Assembly (NCBI GenBank): GCA_039583875.1
Contig: CM077150.1
Span: forward strand, 47,258,261 to 47,322,260
Reading direction: 5' to 3'
Origin: Platanthera guangdongensis
Lineage: Eukaryota; Streptophyta; Magnoliopsida; Asparagales; Orchidaceae
Length of the DNA stretch: 64,000 bases
The notes under the pieces: model-generated
What the model saw: only the letters and a program-made list of their open reading frames with translations
The model's database searches: none
Told to the model about the DNA's origin: nothing
Translations under genes and position numbers: made by a program
In this document: positions 53,229 to 64,000 of the stretch, piece by piece
Position numbering within the stretch: position 1 is the first letter of the stretch
Layout: every line of letters starts with the position of its first letter

Positions 53229-55796
53229 AAAGGTACTAAACCTACAAAGAACTAAGGAAGAAGATGACGTTTCTGCTTCTAAGACTAGGGAAGCATTAAC
53301 ATGGTGTGGACTAGATTCCAACATGAAAATAGGATCTGTTTTCAATAGGAAAGGAATGAACAGCCAAAGGAAATTTCTATCTGAAATTGTTGGCAAGTTG
53401 ATCTTGAGCAAGCCTGGAGGGCATGATAGAGTTTCAGCTCATATGTTTATTCTAATGACAAGAATTATCTTCACACTGCAAACTGATTGGTCTGTTGTAG
53501 TGTTTGAGAAGATAAATGAGAGCCTGAAGAAACCCAATTTGGGTAGGATTCTAAGTCTTTACTTGGCTGGTAGTATACCAGAAGTAATGAGCCAAGCTGC
53601 AGGTTCAAAGATCAATCACATGAGGAAGATGGACATGAGACTCTTCTCTAGATGGGATAGAGTTTTGACTAAGGAAATGCCTACTCCTGAGAAGATAACA
53701 CAACAAAAGAAGAAGAAGAAGACAACCCCAGTGGCTCAAGAATCATCTAGCAGCTCTAAAGAGCAAGTTGTGTTTACTCCTGATGAAGAAGAAACTGGAG
53801 ATGCTGGCAAGTCTCCAGCTAGACAAGATGATTCAGAGAGGCAGGGGGAGCTACCATCAGCAAGCCCAGTACACCAGGATTCCATCCAGGGGGAGCCCTT
53901 ACTAGTGGAAGAGCCAACTCCTCTAGAAAGTGAACAAGCTACCCACATAATACTTGAGGTACTCACTGAAATTAATAACTTAGATTTCCATATTGAGGAT
54001 GATGTTTTGTCTGATTCATTAAATAATGTTAATCAACAAACACAAACACATAGTCAACCCTAGGATGTTGTCATGGAGGACACATCTGTTGCAGATCAAG
54101 TGATATCTGATCAAGTTGCTGATGAGATAAGAGTTTCTCCACCCCATCCTCCACAAGAATTGACCCTAGAAGAGCTATTCCCTGACCTACTCCAAACAGA
54201 CTTTGAGAAAGAAAGTGCTGCTGCTGAGAGGGAGAAGGCTCATGTTGAGGGGGAGCAAGTGAAGAATATAGAAGAAACTGCAGGCAAAGAGACTGAGGTG
54301 CCACAAGATGCTGAGCAAGTACAAAGGACTGAGAAGGAGTTACCTTCAAGCCCCAAGGACAGAGTGACTATTGATAGCACATCTGCATCAGAAGATGAAG
54401 AGGCTACAAGAGCAAAAAAGAGAAAATTTCAGGTTTGCAAACCATAGCACCACAGACTGCACTACAACCAACACCATCTGTAGATTACAGTTCTCTGATG
54501 GTTGCAATGCAGCTAAAGCTTGATGAGCAAAGGAAAGAAAAAAAAAACATATATGGATGAGAGGCATAAGTCTCTGCAGTTTGATCTTGCACAAGACATT
54601 AAGTCCATTAGATTTGAAATGAATCTAAATAAGAAGGACATGATTGACTGCTTCCATAAGGGAGGGAATGCAGTAGTCTATCTAGCCACTCATTAGGAGA
54701 AGATTAAAGCTCAAGTGGATGATATTGCAGTGAAGCAAGGCTATGTTCTGGAGAACCAGCTCAGGATGAATGATAATTTAACTGCTTCACACAATGCAAT
54801 AGTAACAGAAATGAAAAATATAGCTGCTGGTCAGACTACATCTACTGCTACTGCTAAGACAGAATTTGACAAAGCATTACAAGAGGGCATAACTGCTGTT
54901 AAAACTGCTATCCAAGACTCTCAAAAGGCTATAATTGACAAGCTCCAAAGGTTGAAACCTTACTTTAAGGATGGAGTAAACTATTTGGATGCCCAAATAA
55001 GGTTTCAGAAGGATGATCTGAGGGATCATATTGTTAGAGAATTCATAAAGGAGGAGAGGGTGTTAGTCAAAGCCAGCTCTGATCATGCAAAATGGATTTC
55101 CAATTCCATCAGAGCCACCCTTGGATATCCTCCATTGTGTGATGATGACAATGTAGCAGAGTCTAGGATTAATCCTACTTATCTTGGAGGGGAGCAACCT
55201 GAAGTGGCTCAAGTAATCTACCCTCCTCCAGACTTTGATATGATACATGCAGATATACAGTCAATGTATAGCCCACCTGAGGGAAAGCAAAATGTCATCA
55301 TAAAAAAAGTGGTTCAGCCAGTGCCAGAGGCTATACTGAAAGAACAAGAAGCTTTGTTGCTGAAAGAACAAGAGACTCTATTGTCTAAGAAAAAGTTCAG
55401 AGAGCAAGCTGAACAAAGGCCTGACTTTGAACAGTGGAGCCCCACTTCAAGGAATATTATCTTAACTGCATGGAAGGCTGCCAAAGACAATATTCAAGAT
55501 AGAAACAAGTGGTTTTCTGAATTGGAGTGGAGGAAGCATGAGACCAGGCAAGAAGCCATTGTGCAATACAGGAGAAAGGCTAAGATGGGAAAGCTACCTC
55601 CTACAGCCCAGGAGCCTAGCAAGTACTTTCACAAGCCTTATCATTACTTTGAAAGCAGAAAATCAAAGCTGGGGAGTTAAAGAAGAAGGATCTTAAAAGC
55701 AAGAAGCCTACTGCTGCTGAAGATGCTGAAGCCCCTGTTCAAGCAAAGATACAATCTGGAAAGGGCATAGTCATCAAGGAGGCTGAGCAACAATAG
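53229..55796 (+). pseudogene. Element F ORF3, remainder after G
   Basis: It resumes at the codon for K in KSLRK. Motifs as in B: WCGLDSNMKIGSVFNRKGMN, MTRIIFTLQTDWSVVVFE, NHMRKMDMRLFSRWDRVL, acidic middle, coiled-coil-like stretch (about 54700-54950), DLRDHIVREFIKEERVLVKAS, WSPTSRNII and KYFHKPYHYFE, ending at TAG 55794-55796. Lesions: TAG 54061-54063, a small deletion with frame change near 54433-54440, an A-rich indel near 54536-54548, TAG 54694-54696, and a frame change near 55674. It contains several GGGGGAG purine tracts (about 53849, 53889, 54248). Confidence 0.84.
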
Positions 55797-56072
55797 AATA
55801 GAATTTATCTTTAGTTTACAGTTGTAATCTTTTGATTTTAAACACTCTGTAAACTTTTGTATAATGAATATAATGAAGTTCTTAGAACTATGTGATGTGT
55901 GTTAATTCTATTACATAATTATTCTGAGATATTGGTATATACATGTTTTATTTTAATACATGTTTATGAATTTACCCTGTTATATAATCCTGCTTTACAT
56001 CATACTGTGATTTTGTTATGTATGGTGTATATCATTGACTAAGGGTTATGACTTCTCCAAATAGGGGGAGAT
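55797..56072 (+). other. Element F 3' untranslated region, PPT at 56063-56072
   Basis: AT-rich, gene-free sequence ending in AGGGGGAGAT. The inverted-repeat arm TGTATATCATTGA at 56026 pairs with the LTR segment ending near 56138. Confidence 0.82.
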
Positions 56073-56138
56073 TGTTGGGTACATTGGAATAAATGTACCT
56101 GATTTGAAGAAGCCTCACCCTACTCAATGATATACATC
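56026..56138 (+). other. Hairpin-forming inverted repeat at F PPT/3' LTR junction
   Basis: The left arm (56026-56065) and right arm (56098-56136) match in inverted orientation at about 34 of 41 aligned positions, including 13 consecutive at the base. Between them, GGTACATT (56078-56085) and AATGTACC (56092-56099) form an inner stem right at the LTR start. Confidence 0.72.
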
Positions 56139-58057
56139 AAAATGTATTTGATGTGTTTTGAGTTTAGTTGTGCAGGTTAAGTATTTGCAGGGAAAGCTGA
56201 AAAGTTTCTAAGTCCATGTGTCGACACCCAGAAGGAAAGTGTCGACACTTAAGAAGACTTGTGTCAACACCCAGAGAAGCAGTGTCGACACTTGGAGTAA
56301 TTGTGTCGACACTAGGGATGTAGAGTCGACACCAGACAGAAAGTGTCGACACATACAGGTTGTGTCGACACTCAATGAAGAAATGTTCAGTGAAGAAGTG
56401 TTGACACTTAAAAGCAGTGTTGACACCCAGAGGAACTGTGTATACATCAGAAAGTGTTGACACTTGGAGGCTGTGTCAACACTCAGCAAATTTCAACAGA
56501 GTCTAAGTATAAGTGTAGACATAATGAAGAATGTGTCGACACACAACAAAAGACTCAACACATGAAGAAAGTGTCGACACTAGGAGGCTGTGTCGACACT
56601 CAGCAAAGTTCAACAAATTCTAAGTACAAGTGTCGACACAAAGGAGATGTGTCGACACTCAGCCAAAGTCTCAACTGAAGAAGAATGTGTCGATACAAGG
56701 AGCTGTGTCGACACTGAGCAAGTATCAACACAGAAGGCATGTGTCGACACCAAGAAGATGTGTCGACACTGAACAAGTTCAACACAAGGAGTTGTGCCGA
56801 CACAAAGGAGATGTGTCGACACTTACAAGAAATCAACTAAGTACTGAAGAACAAGGAGTTGTGTCGACACACAATATCAGTGTCGACACATATTGAAGAA
56901 GCTGTGTCGAGAAGTAAAATCTACAACACAAGGAGTTGTGTCGACACCTTGAAGGCTTATGTCGACACTTAGTCTACTTGTGTCGACACTTGGTCTATAA
57001 GTGTTGACACTTAAAGACAGACTGTCTCGACACTTTCAGACAGTTACAGATATTTCAAGAAGTGACTGTATGACATGACAGCTGCCATTCCAGCCGGTCT
57101 ACTGCAACTGTCAGAGATGTCAGAAAGCTGTTAGAAACCGGATCAGCCGGTCACCATGAAGAAGGCCTATAAATAGGCTTATTATGTCAACAGATGTATA
57201 GATTAACAACAAGAGAAAGAGAAGAAGATCTAGCTATTCATTGAAGAATCAATTCAAGTGAAGATCTAAGAAGTTGGAGAGAGAGAGCTCCTTCCAAGAA
57301 GATAGCCATTGGAACCAGTCTGTGAAGAAAGTTTCAGACCTAGTTCTGAAACTTAAGTTGCAGTGATTGAAGATCAACTGTATAGAGAATCAACCCTATT
57401 GTGTTCTACATTCAAGAAGCTTTGAAGAAAGCCAAGTGAGGTTGATCTCAGCAGAGTTCTTCCAAGAACTCATCAAGAAACCTATCAACTCTTCTCTCTT
57501 ATTCTGAGTTGAGGTTATACACTTTGTATTATTAATTTCTTGTAGGATCCTTAGGGATCTGAGTTGTAAGCCTGTAATTATAAAGGCTGAGTGGTAGGGC
57601 CTGTGTGCCTGAGTATAGGAGATCCATATCTCTGAGTGTAGGTCTTGTGGCTGAGTGTAGGCCTTGTGGCTGAGTGTAGGCCTTGTGACTGAGTGTAGGC
57701 CTTGTGGCTGAGTGTAGGTCTTTGGAGAAGACTGAGTTGTAGGGCCTTAGGCCTGAGCTGTAGGAACCATTTGGGGTTCTGAGTGTAAGATCTGAGGATC
57801 TGAGGTATAGTGGAGGATTTTGGCCGAATCTAGTACACTACTAGATAGGCGAAGGGGGAAAGTGGATGTACCCAAACCTTGGGGAACCACTATAAAACTG
57901 TGTGTACTCTGTGTTTGTGTGTGATTCTGTGATAGTTGTTTATAGTTCTGTGAAATCTGTGATATAATCTGCCTAAAAGTTTAAAAAGATTTAGTCACCT
58001 ATTCACCCCCCCCCCCCCCCCCCCCCCCGTCTAGGTGATTAGGTACAATTTCTTTCA
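56073..58057 (+). repeat. Element F 3' LTR (1985 bp)
   Basis: Closely matches 30879-32846. TATA is at 57168-57177 and the 19-bp tandem repeats at about 57640-57720. An expanded C23 run at 58006-58028 accounts for most of the length difference. Confidence 0.95.
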
Positions 58058-58062
58058 CATAC

Positions 58063-60600
58063 ATTATGTCTGGTCTACTGGCTGTTAGATATAACAGTTA
58101 TCCAACTATGCCCCTATACAAGGTGATATCAACTGGCTTCCCAGCACCATCCTTGTCTAAAGACATACTGGACCCCATAGGAGTTCTCATGGAAGTGGTT
58201 GTTTCCATGCCATACTTCTTGATTAACTCCTTGGTGAACTTATACTGAATAATGAAAAGTCCATCTATAGTTTGCTTAACTTGGAGACCCAAGAAAAACT
58301 TGAGTTCACCCATGCTACTCATTTCAAACTTACCTTTCATAAGTTTCGCAAATTTAGTGCAAAGTGACTCATCAGTAGAACCAAATATAATGTCATCAAC
58401 ATATATTTATACTAAGATGGTCTTGCCTTTGGCTTCCCTTAGGAATAATATTTTGTCTATTTTCCCTCTTGAGAATTTATTCTCCAGAAGGAATTTAGAC
58501 AAAGTCTAATACCAAGCCCTTGGGGATTGTTTTAACCCATAGAGAACTCTTAATAAAAGATAAACATGATTAAGATGTGTTGAGTCAACAAAACCCAAGG
58601 GTTGCTCAACATAGACCCTTTCTTTGAGGTTACCATTAAGGAAGGCAAACTTCACATCCATTTGGTAAACCTTGAATCCTTTGTGGGCTGCATATGCCAG
58701 GAAGAGTCTAATAGCTTCCAATCTAGCCACTGGTACAAAGGTTTGATCAAAATTTATACCCTCTTCATATCTATAACCATTTATAACCAGTCTAGCCTTA
58801 TTTCTAACTATAACACTATTTTCATCCAATTTGTTCCTATGATGTTACAGTCATCTGGTCTGGGAACCAGCTTCCAGACATTACATCTCTTGAACTGGTT
58901 CAATTCTTCCTGCATAGCCCCTATCCAAAATGGGTCTAAATTGGCATCTTCAAACTTCTTTGGTTCTGTTTGAGATAGAAAACTTGAGTACATCACAGTG
59001 TTGTGTTGTTTACTTCTTGTGTTCACCCTATGAGCTGCATCTCCAATGATCAGTTCCCTTTGGATGATCCCTTAGATGTCTGATAGCAACTGGCAATATG
59101 ACCTCATCTCTTTGAACAACTTCAACTTGTTGCTGCGTCTCTTCTTTTGGTTTTTTCTGTGCAAGCTCTTCCTCAACAATGTTGACTCCATCTTGTATAC
59201 TTTGGCTTGCTGGAACTGAGACTTCTATTGACAACTCCTTTAGCTTCAAGTCTTCTCCTGTTGTGCTTGATGTACCTAGATTATCACTGTAATACATAGA
59301 GCTTTCATTAAATGTAACATAAACAGACTCCTCTACAACTTGATCCCTCAAGTTGTATACCATATAGGCCTTACTGTGGTTACTATAACCAACAAATATG
59401 CTTTCTTAGGACTTCTCAACAAATTTAGTTATGTATGTTTTCCCATTATTTAGGGCAAAACACCTACATCCAAAGATTCTAAAGTAGGCCAAGTTTAGTT
59501 GTTTGCCCTTCACTAGTTCATAAGGAGTCTTATTCAGCCTTTTGTTTATTGAAGCTCTATTAAGAACATAACATGTTGTGTTGATAACTTCAGCCTAGAA
59601 ATATTCTAGGAGAGAAGAATCACTCAGCATGGTTCTTCTAGCTTTAATGTGTGTCATTTTCTTTCTCTCAACAATCCCATTTTGTTGGGGTGTTCTTGGA
59701 AAGGAAAAATCTTGCTGAATCCCAAGTTCTTCATAAAACTTGGTCATGCATTCAGATTGAAACTCAGTTCCATGATCACTTCTGATTCTGACCACATAAC
59801 TGTTCAATTCATTCTATATTTGTTTGACAAATGTCTTGAAGACATCAGGAGTTTCAGACTTTTTCCTTAAAAAGAAAACCCAAGTAAAACTGGAATAGTC
59901 ATCAACAATCACATAAATATATACTTTTCTTCCTAGACTATGAACTGACATATGACCAAACAAGTCCATATACAAGAGGTATAGACACCTCATAGAGTCT
60001 TTGGTTTTAATGCTTTTGAATGAAGCTTTGGGCTGCTTGTCTTTTTGGCATGCAGAGTAAATACTTTCCTTAGAGCATTTAATGTTAGGACCATTCCTAA
60101 CTAGCTCTTTATTGAAAAGCTTGCCTATGGACTTATAGTTCAAATGAGCTAGCATCTTTTATCATTTGACACATTATGAGACTTTCTCATTTGCAACTAG
60201 GCATATATGCGAGTCTGACTTTAGACAAAGAAAATTTAAACAACACACATTCCCACACCTAGTGCCTGTCAAGATAACCTCTTGGTCACTTGACTTCTTT
60301 ATGAGACACTCATCCTTGTGGAATGAAATGTCATAACCAAGATCACAAAGTTGGCTTATGCTTATAAGATTGTGTTGCAACCCTTCCACATAAGCTACTT
60401 TAGTGAAAGTGACTAAGGCATTTGAAATCTTACCATAACCTCTGGTAATCCCTTTGTTAACTCCACCAAAGATCACCTTTGGTCCATTTTTCACCGGATA
60501 AATTCCCTCAAGTTGCTCCTTGTTCCAGTCATGTGTTTGGAACATCCACTATCCAAGTACCAGATAGGCCTATCTTTGGTGCTTGGACATTCCTGCAAAA
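58063..60600 (-). pseudogene. pol: Element E pol, 5' part (protease to RT)
   Basis: Minus strand from about 60600: protease (YLDSGCS near 60553), GAG-pre-integrase (LAHLNYKSIGKLF, CSACQKDKQ), integrase core (LYMDLFGHMS; RSDHGTEF; PRTPQQNG), linker, and RT ([21 protein letters not shown] at about 58392-58403), up to the F insertion at CATAC. Many stops and frame shifts, including a stop just before IYVDD, the same Gln codon that is mutated in F. It continues at 30873. Confidence 0.93.
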
Positions 60601-62886
60601 TAAAGATTTATTTTTTCTTAGGAACCTAAATTATCTTAGGTCCTAGGTGCTTGTTAGTTGTGGCTCCATTGAGACCACCTGTGACATTCTTAATTGGGAA
60701 CTGTTTCTGCCCATGAGACACAGTGTGATTGAACCAACAGTCCAAGGAAAAGTGTCCAATCCTTCCACAAAACCATCACTAATATCTATTATACCTCCTC
60801 TTTGGAGGAACAGAAGGAAATTTATGCTGACATTCCTTAAGATAGGAATCAACAAACTTGACAATTGAATTTTGATTGGGAGCATAATGATAGTTTTGCC
60901 TCTCAGTCACAACATTCCTCCTTGGAGCAAGCACATTAGGAATAGCTTTCCTATTCACATATGAGTTTGGTAAAACTGGTCCAGACTTCTGGGTTTCTTT
61001 TCCCTTAGTCTAAAACACAGGTTGTGGCATGACAGGACCCTTTTGTCCTGTCAGCTTTTTGCCACTCCTTATCTTAGGTTTAACATAACCAAGTCCACTT
61101 CCAGGAGTTCCTGAGAAGGTATCTATAATGGGGAGCATAGTTTTAGATTTAAAAAATAACTGAACAAGTTTTTTCTCATTCAGGAGTATGAGTTCTAACT
61201 CTTGAATAGTTGCATCCTTTTATTTTAGGAACATGATTTGATCATCAATGATCTTAGTCAGCTTAGCCACCTTTGAACTTTGAAGACTAATCTTCTAAGT
61301 AGCCATCTCATGATGGTACTTAATAACTCTTAATGAGGCGATCTCAATGGCTTGTTCTTTGACAAGCTTCTTGCTATTTACAAGAGCTTCCAATAGTTTT
61401 CCAAATTTAACTGTGAGCTGCTGTAGTTCAGTATCAGAGTTGGACTTATGTGAATCAAACTTTGAGTCACATGATTCTAACTCATCCCCAGTCTCATAAA
61501 CAAAAGTTTTAGAAAAACTAGAATGATCATAGATTACCTGAGTATCCTGACAGTCAAGAATTTCTATTTCTGTATCATCAGATAGTGCCATCAAGTTAAC
61601 CTCCATATCATCTTCAGAGTCACCATAGAGTAATGAAGTTGTGGAGTTATTGCCCTTATATATGGCCTCTCTGATGAATTCCTCTTCATAGGAGAACAAT
61701 CCAATATAAGCATGTTCTTCTTCTAATTCAGTTGAATCAGTATCACTATCAGATAAGGTCTTTGGCTTATTTTCCATCAGACCCTTTTTGTTTTCTTATA
61801 TTTATAGAACTTCTTTTCCTTTGACTTTCTGTTCTCCTTTCTCTTTAATGTACAGTCGGCAATGACATGTCTGGGCCTATTACAACAATAGCAAATAATG
61901 TCAGTCTTAATTTGTTTATTCTGGTGTGAATAATACCTGACCACAGAGTTGTCTCTGTGTTTGTCTTTGCTTTTGCTCGAACTTGGTCCAGATGATTTCT
62001 TCTTGTTCCATTGCTTCCTTCTTCCCATCATCTTTTTGAATTGCCTGGTGAACATTGTCAATCCTCCATCTGATAATTCTTCTGATGAAGAACTTGTCCC
62101 AGTGTTAACTGTATCTTCATCCCTTCTCGGTGATGATGAAATTTCTCTTCCAGCCTTCTTTGATGTGTCTGCTTTAAAAGACACAGATCTAATCTGATTT
62201 GAACTTCTGGCAGATTCAATTTTAGCTTTTTCTAGAATTTAACTGAAGCTCATGTGACAACGTCCTCCTATACAGATCTTGGGGTAACATGTTTCTCAAA
62301 TTCCCCATTTCCCTTACAACACAAATCTTTATTTCCCATTCTCTGTTTAGAGATCTTAGAAACTTGTTATTAAGATCATAGTTTGAAAACTGTCTGACAT
62401 AATTCTTTAAGTCATTGACTATTTTAAAGAACTTTTCATAATATAGTTCTATAGAATCAGTCTCCCCTTGCCTGAATGCCACATACCGCTGGTTGAGTAG
62501 AGACTTTCTGTCATCCCTGACTTCTTCTGTGCCTTCGATATAAACTATAAGAGTGTCCCACATCTCCTTGGATGTTTTATAGTGCACTATGTTCTGAAAG
62601 GTTGAATTATCTATTGCACTGATAATTATGTTTTGTGCTCTTTTATCCATGGTGGTAAGAACCATCTCATCCTTTGTCATCTCAGACAGTTTCTTAGGGG
62701 TTTGCACATTTCCATCTAAGATAGATACTTTCATGAAATATATGGTCCTTCTTCTACTATGATAGAGATTTTTGGATCTGATGCCTCCATAAATAATCTC
62801 ACCATTTGCTTCCTAATAGCAAAGTTATCATTTGTATAAATAGTAAGCTTCATAGAACTTAGTTCTCTATGAGATTTATAAGCCAT
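60601..62886 (-). pseudogene. gag: Element E gag (degraded)
   Basis: Best start ATG at 62886 (MAYKSHRELSSMKL). Capsid motifs MWDTLIVYIEGTEEV and NNKFLRSLNREWEIKICVVREM (about 62340-62600); first knuckle CYCCNRPRHVIADC (near 61850-61890); acidic stretch (61500-61780); second knuckle near 60735-60790 partly destroyed, with two adjacent stops where its first Cys should be. The gag end carries VPKKK and UAA followed five codons later by TTGCAG, matching B and F in layout. Confidence 0.85.
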
Positions 62887-62952
62887 TAGATCTGATATGT
62901 TTCAAACACCCTTTGGATCTTTTTCTGACTGTTAGGTCTTTCTTTGAATAAC

Positions 62953-62968
62953 CTTCCTATGATACCGC
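62953..62968 (-). other. Element E primer-binding site (mutated)
   Basis: On the minus strand, CGGTATCATAGGAAGG begins two bases after the LTR end. It differs from TGGTATCAGAG at two positions. Confidence 0.75.
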
Positions 62969-62969
62969 T

Positions 62970-64000
62970 TGAAAGATAAATCTATGGGCAGTTAATCACC
63001 TAGTGAGGGGGTGAATGGGTATCTTTAAAATTCATTGTCACTTATATTATATGTTCAGTAGATTCATGAGAAATAAACTTCATAAGAACACAGCACAATC
63101 AATACACAGAGCACAACACAAGCAATCCACAGTACATAGAAATTTTATAGTGGTGCCTCTATCTAGGGTACATCCACTTTCCCCCTTCTTTCTCACTAGC
63201 AATGTGCTAGATAAGGTTATATCTTCTCCTCTTCAACTCGGATCAAAATATCTTACATGCTTAGTTTCTGTTAAGAAACCTACACTCAGACCAGCAGGTC
63301 CTACCTCAGAGATTCACCCAATCTCCTACCCCAGGTCCCTCAAGAACTCTACCTCAACTTTTATAATACTGGCTTACACCTTAGTGATCCCACTCAAATC
63401 ACCTACCTTAGGTCCCTCAAGAACTCTACCCCAGCCTTTATAAATTAGGCTTACAACTCAGAGATTAAATCTCTTACCCACTCAGATCTCAAAGATATCT
63501 TACAAAATTAAGAGGTAAATAATAAAAATAATCTCAGAAAATAGCAACTCTGTAATCTGACTTATCTGAGAATTCAGATTCTTCAATTCAGCAGCAAAGA
63601 ATTAGTTATTGAAAATCAGGCTGCCTGAAAAGATACTTCTCTGGATCTGCAATTTTCTTGATGATGATCGACTTGATTTTCTTGAAGAACTTGTAGAACA
63701 GATGCACCTTAATCTTCTGATCAACTTGATGAAAGGATCCGAAGATTTTCTTGAAGACCTTCATCTTCCTTCTTCTCGGATTTGTCGTCTCCCCTGACTT
63801 GGAAGAATTTAGAATGAGAGAATTGATTTGTTGAATTACTTTATTCTGTTAAGGCGACCCCTCTATATATAGCTTTCATGGATTGCTGGCTTCTAATTGA
63901 TGACATCATCATTACGCCATCATACTCTAATTCTTCCTCCAAATTATTTCTGATAAGATATCACATTACTATAGTTCATGTGACATTTCTGACTGACTTG
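62970..64000 (-). repeat. Element E 5' LTR, partial (runs off the window)
   Basis: It ends in TCTTTCA at 62970 on the minus strand, with the C-tract (CACCCCCTCACTAGGTGA) near 62993-63016. A TATATATAGAGG box lies at about 63871-63882. Two copies of a ~53-bp unit (63325-63377 and 63402-63456) form an imperfect direct repeat. The palindrome-bearing U3 would lie beyond 64000. I see no gene here. Confidence 0.85.
63325..63456 (-). repeat. Imperfect 53-bp direct repeat in E LTR
   Basis: Two units sharing GGTCCCTCAAGAACTCTACC, offset by about 77 bp. They occupy the place of the 19/20-bp tandem repeats in the F and B LTRs and may be the decayed equivalent. Confidence 0.65.

Larger units (their letters stand above)
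30879..58057 (+). mobile_element. Element F: Sirevirus-like Ty1/copia containing D and G
   Basis: LTRs are 30879-32846 and 56073-58057; target duplication CATAC is perfect (30874-30878, 58058-58062). Internal order: PBS, gag (32950-34986), pol (34987-47002, split by D), palindrome block, TATA, ORF3 (47488-55796, split by G), PPT. Removing D and G leaves about 12.9 kb, the size of complete element B. All five premature stops I could align in its gag-pol are at codons that are Gln in B or in the family motif. Confidence 0.96.
26812..64000 (-). mobile_element. Element E: old Sirevirus-like copia, minus strand, split by F
   Basis: Read on the minus strand: partial 5' LTR (64000-62970), PBS, gag (62886-about 60610), pol (about 60600-58063, interrupted by F, then 30873-30301), decayed palindromes, TATA, ORF3 (29755-27116), PPT and the first 54 bp of the 3' LTR (26865-26812), where A intervenes. 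CATAC flanks F at 30874-30878 and 58058-58062. It is the most degraded copy here, which fits its position as host of A and F. Confidence 0.92.

Overview
This window is a block of nested LTR retrotransposons from a nuclear genome. It is almost certainly a flowering plant and probably a eudicot; I cannot name the species. I find no host gene, tRNA, rRNA or bacterial-type gene. All coding sequence belongs to seven retroelements, named A to G here. Most copies carry stops and frameshifts, and element D is the best preserved.

Nesting, oldest to youngest: E (minus strand, Sirevirus-like Ty1/copia) is the base layer at 26812-64000 and runs off the right edge. A (plus, same superfamily) is cut by the left window edge and ends at about 26811, where it appears to have inserted into E's 3' LTR. 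C (plus, gag-only Ty3/gypsy, 3682-22176) sits in A's third ORF. B (minus, Sirevirus-like copia, 9228-22170) sits one base inside the tip of C's 3' LTR. F (plus, Sirevirus-like copia, 30879-58057) splits E's reverse transcriptase. D (plus, Ty3/gypsy with a C-terminal chromodomain-like segment, 35979-44815) splits F's integrase. G (plus, short-LTR copia, 47753-53228) splits F's third ORF. Five insertions are framed by visible 5-bp target duplications: C CAGGG/CGGGG, B GTTAC, F CATAC, D TCTCT, G AAAGA/AAAGG.

The four related copia elements (A, B, E, F) share one plan: LTR, gag with two zinc knuckles, an in-frame UAA, pol, a non-coding block dense in the palindrome GTGTCGACAC, a TATA box, a large third ORF (ORF3), a polypurine tract and an LTR. 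The same palindrome-array-plus-TATA arrangement occurs in their LTRs. This suggests that ORF3 has its own copy of the LTR-type promoter. The PPT/3' LTR junction is flanked by inverted repeats that could fold into a long hairpin.

The gypsy elements C and D carry a different palindrome array, GACACGGGCGTGTC, in their LTRs. Their most striking feature is a probable split gene. The gag start codon and the first eight codons lie inside the LTR and are followed by a splice donor. In D an acceptor 1.49 kb downstream, beyond the primer-binding site, opens the rest of gag in frame. D also has a 77-nt intron-like segment between gag and protease whose removal fuses the two frames. Splicing could therefore separate genomic RNA, Gag mRNA and Gag-Pol mRNA. 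This is the best candidate for an undescribed system in the window.
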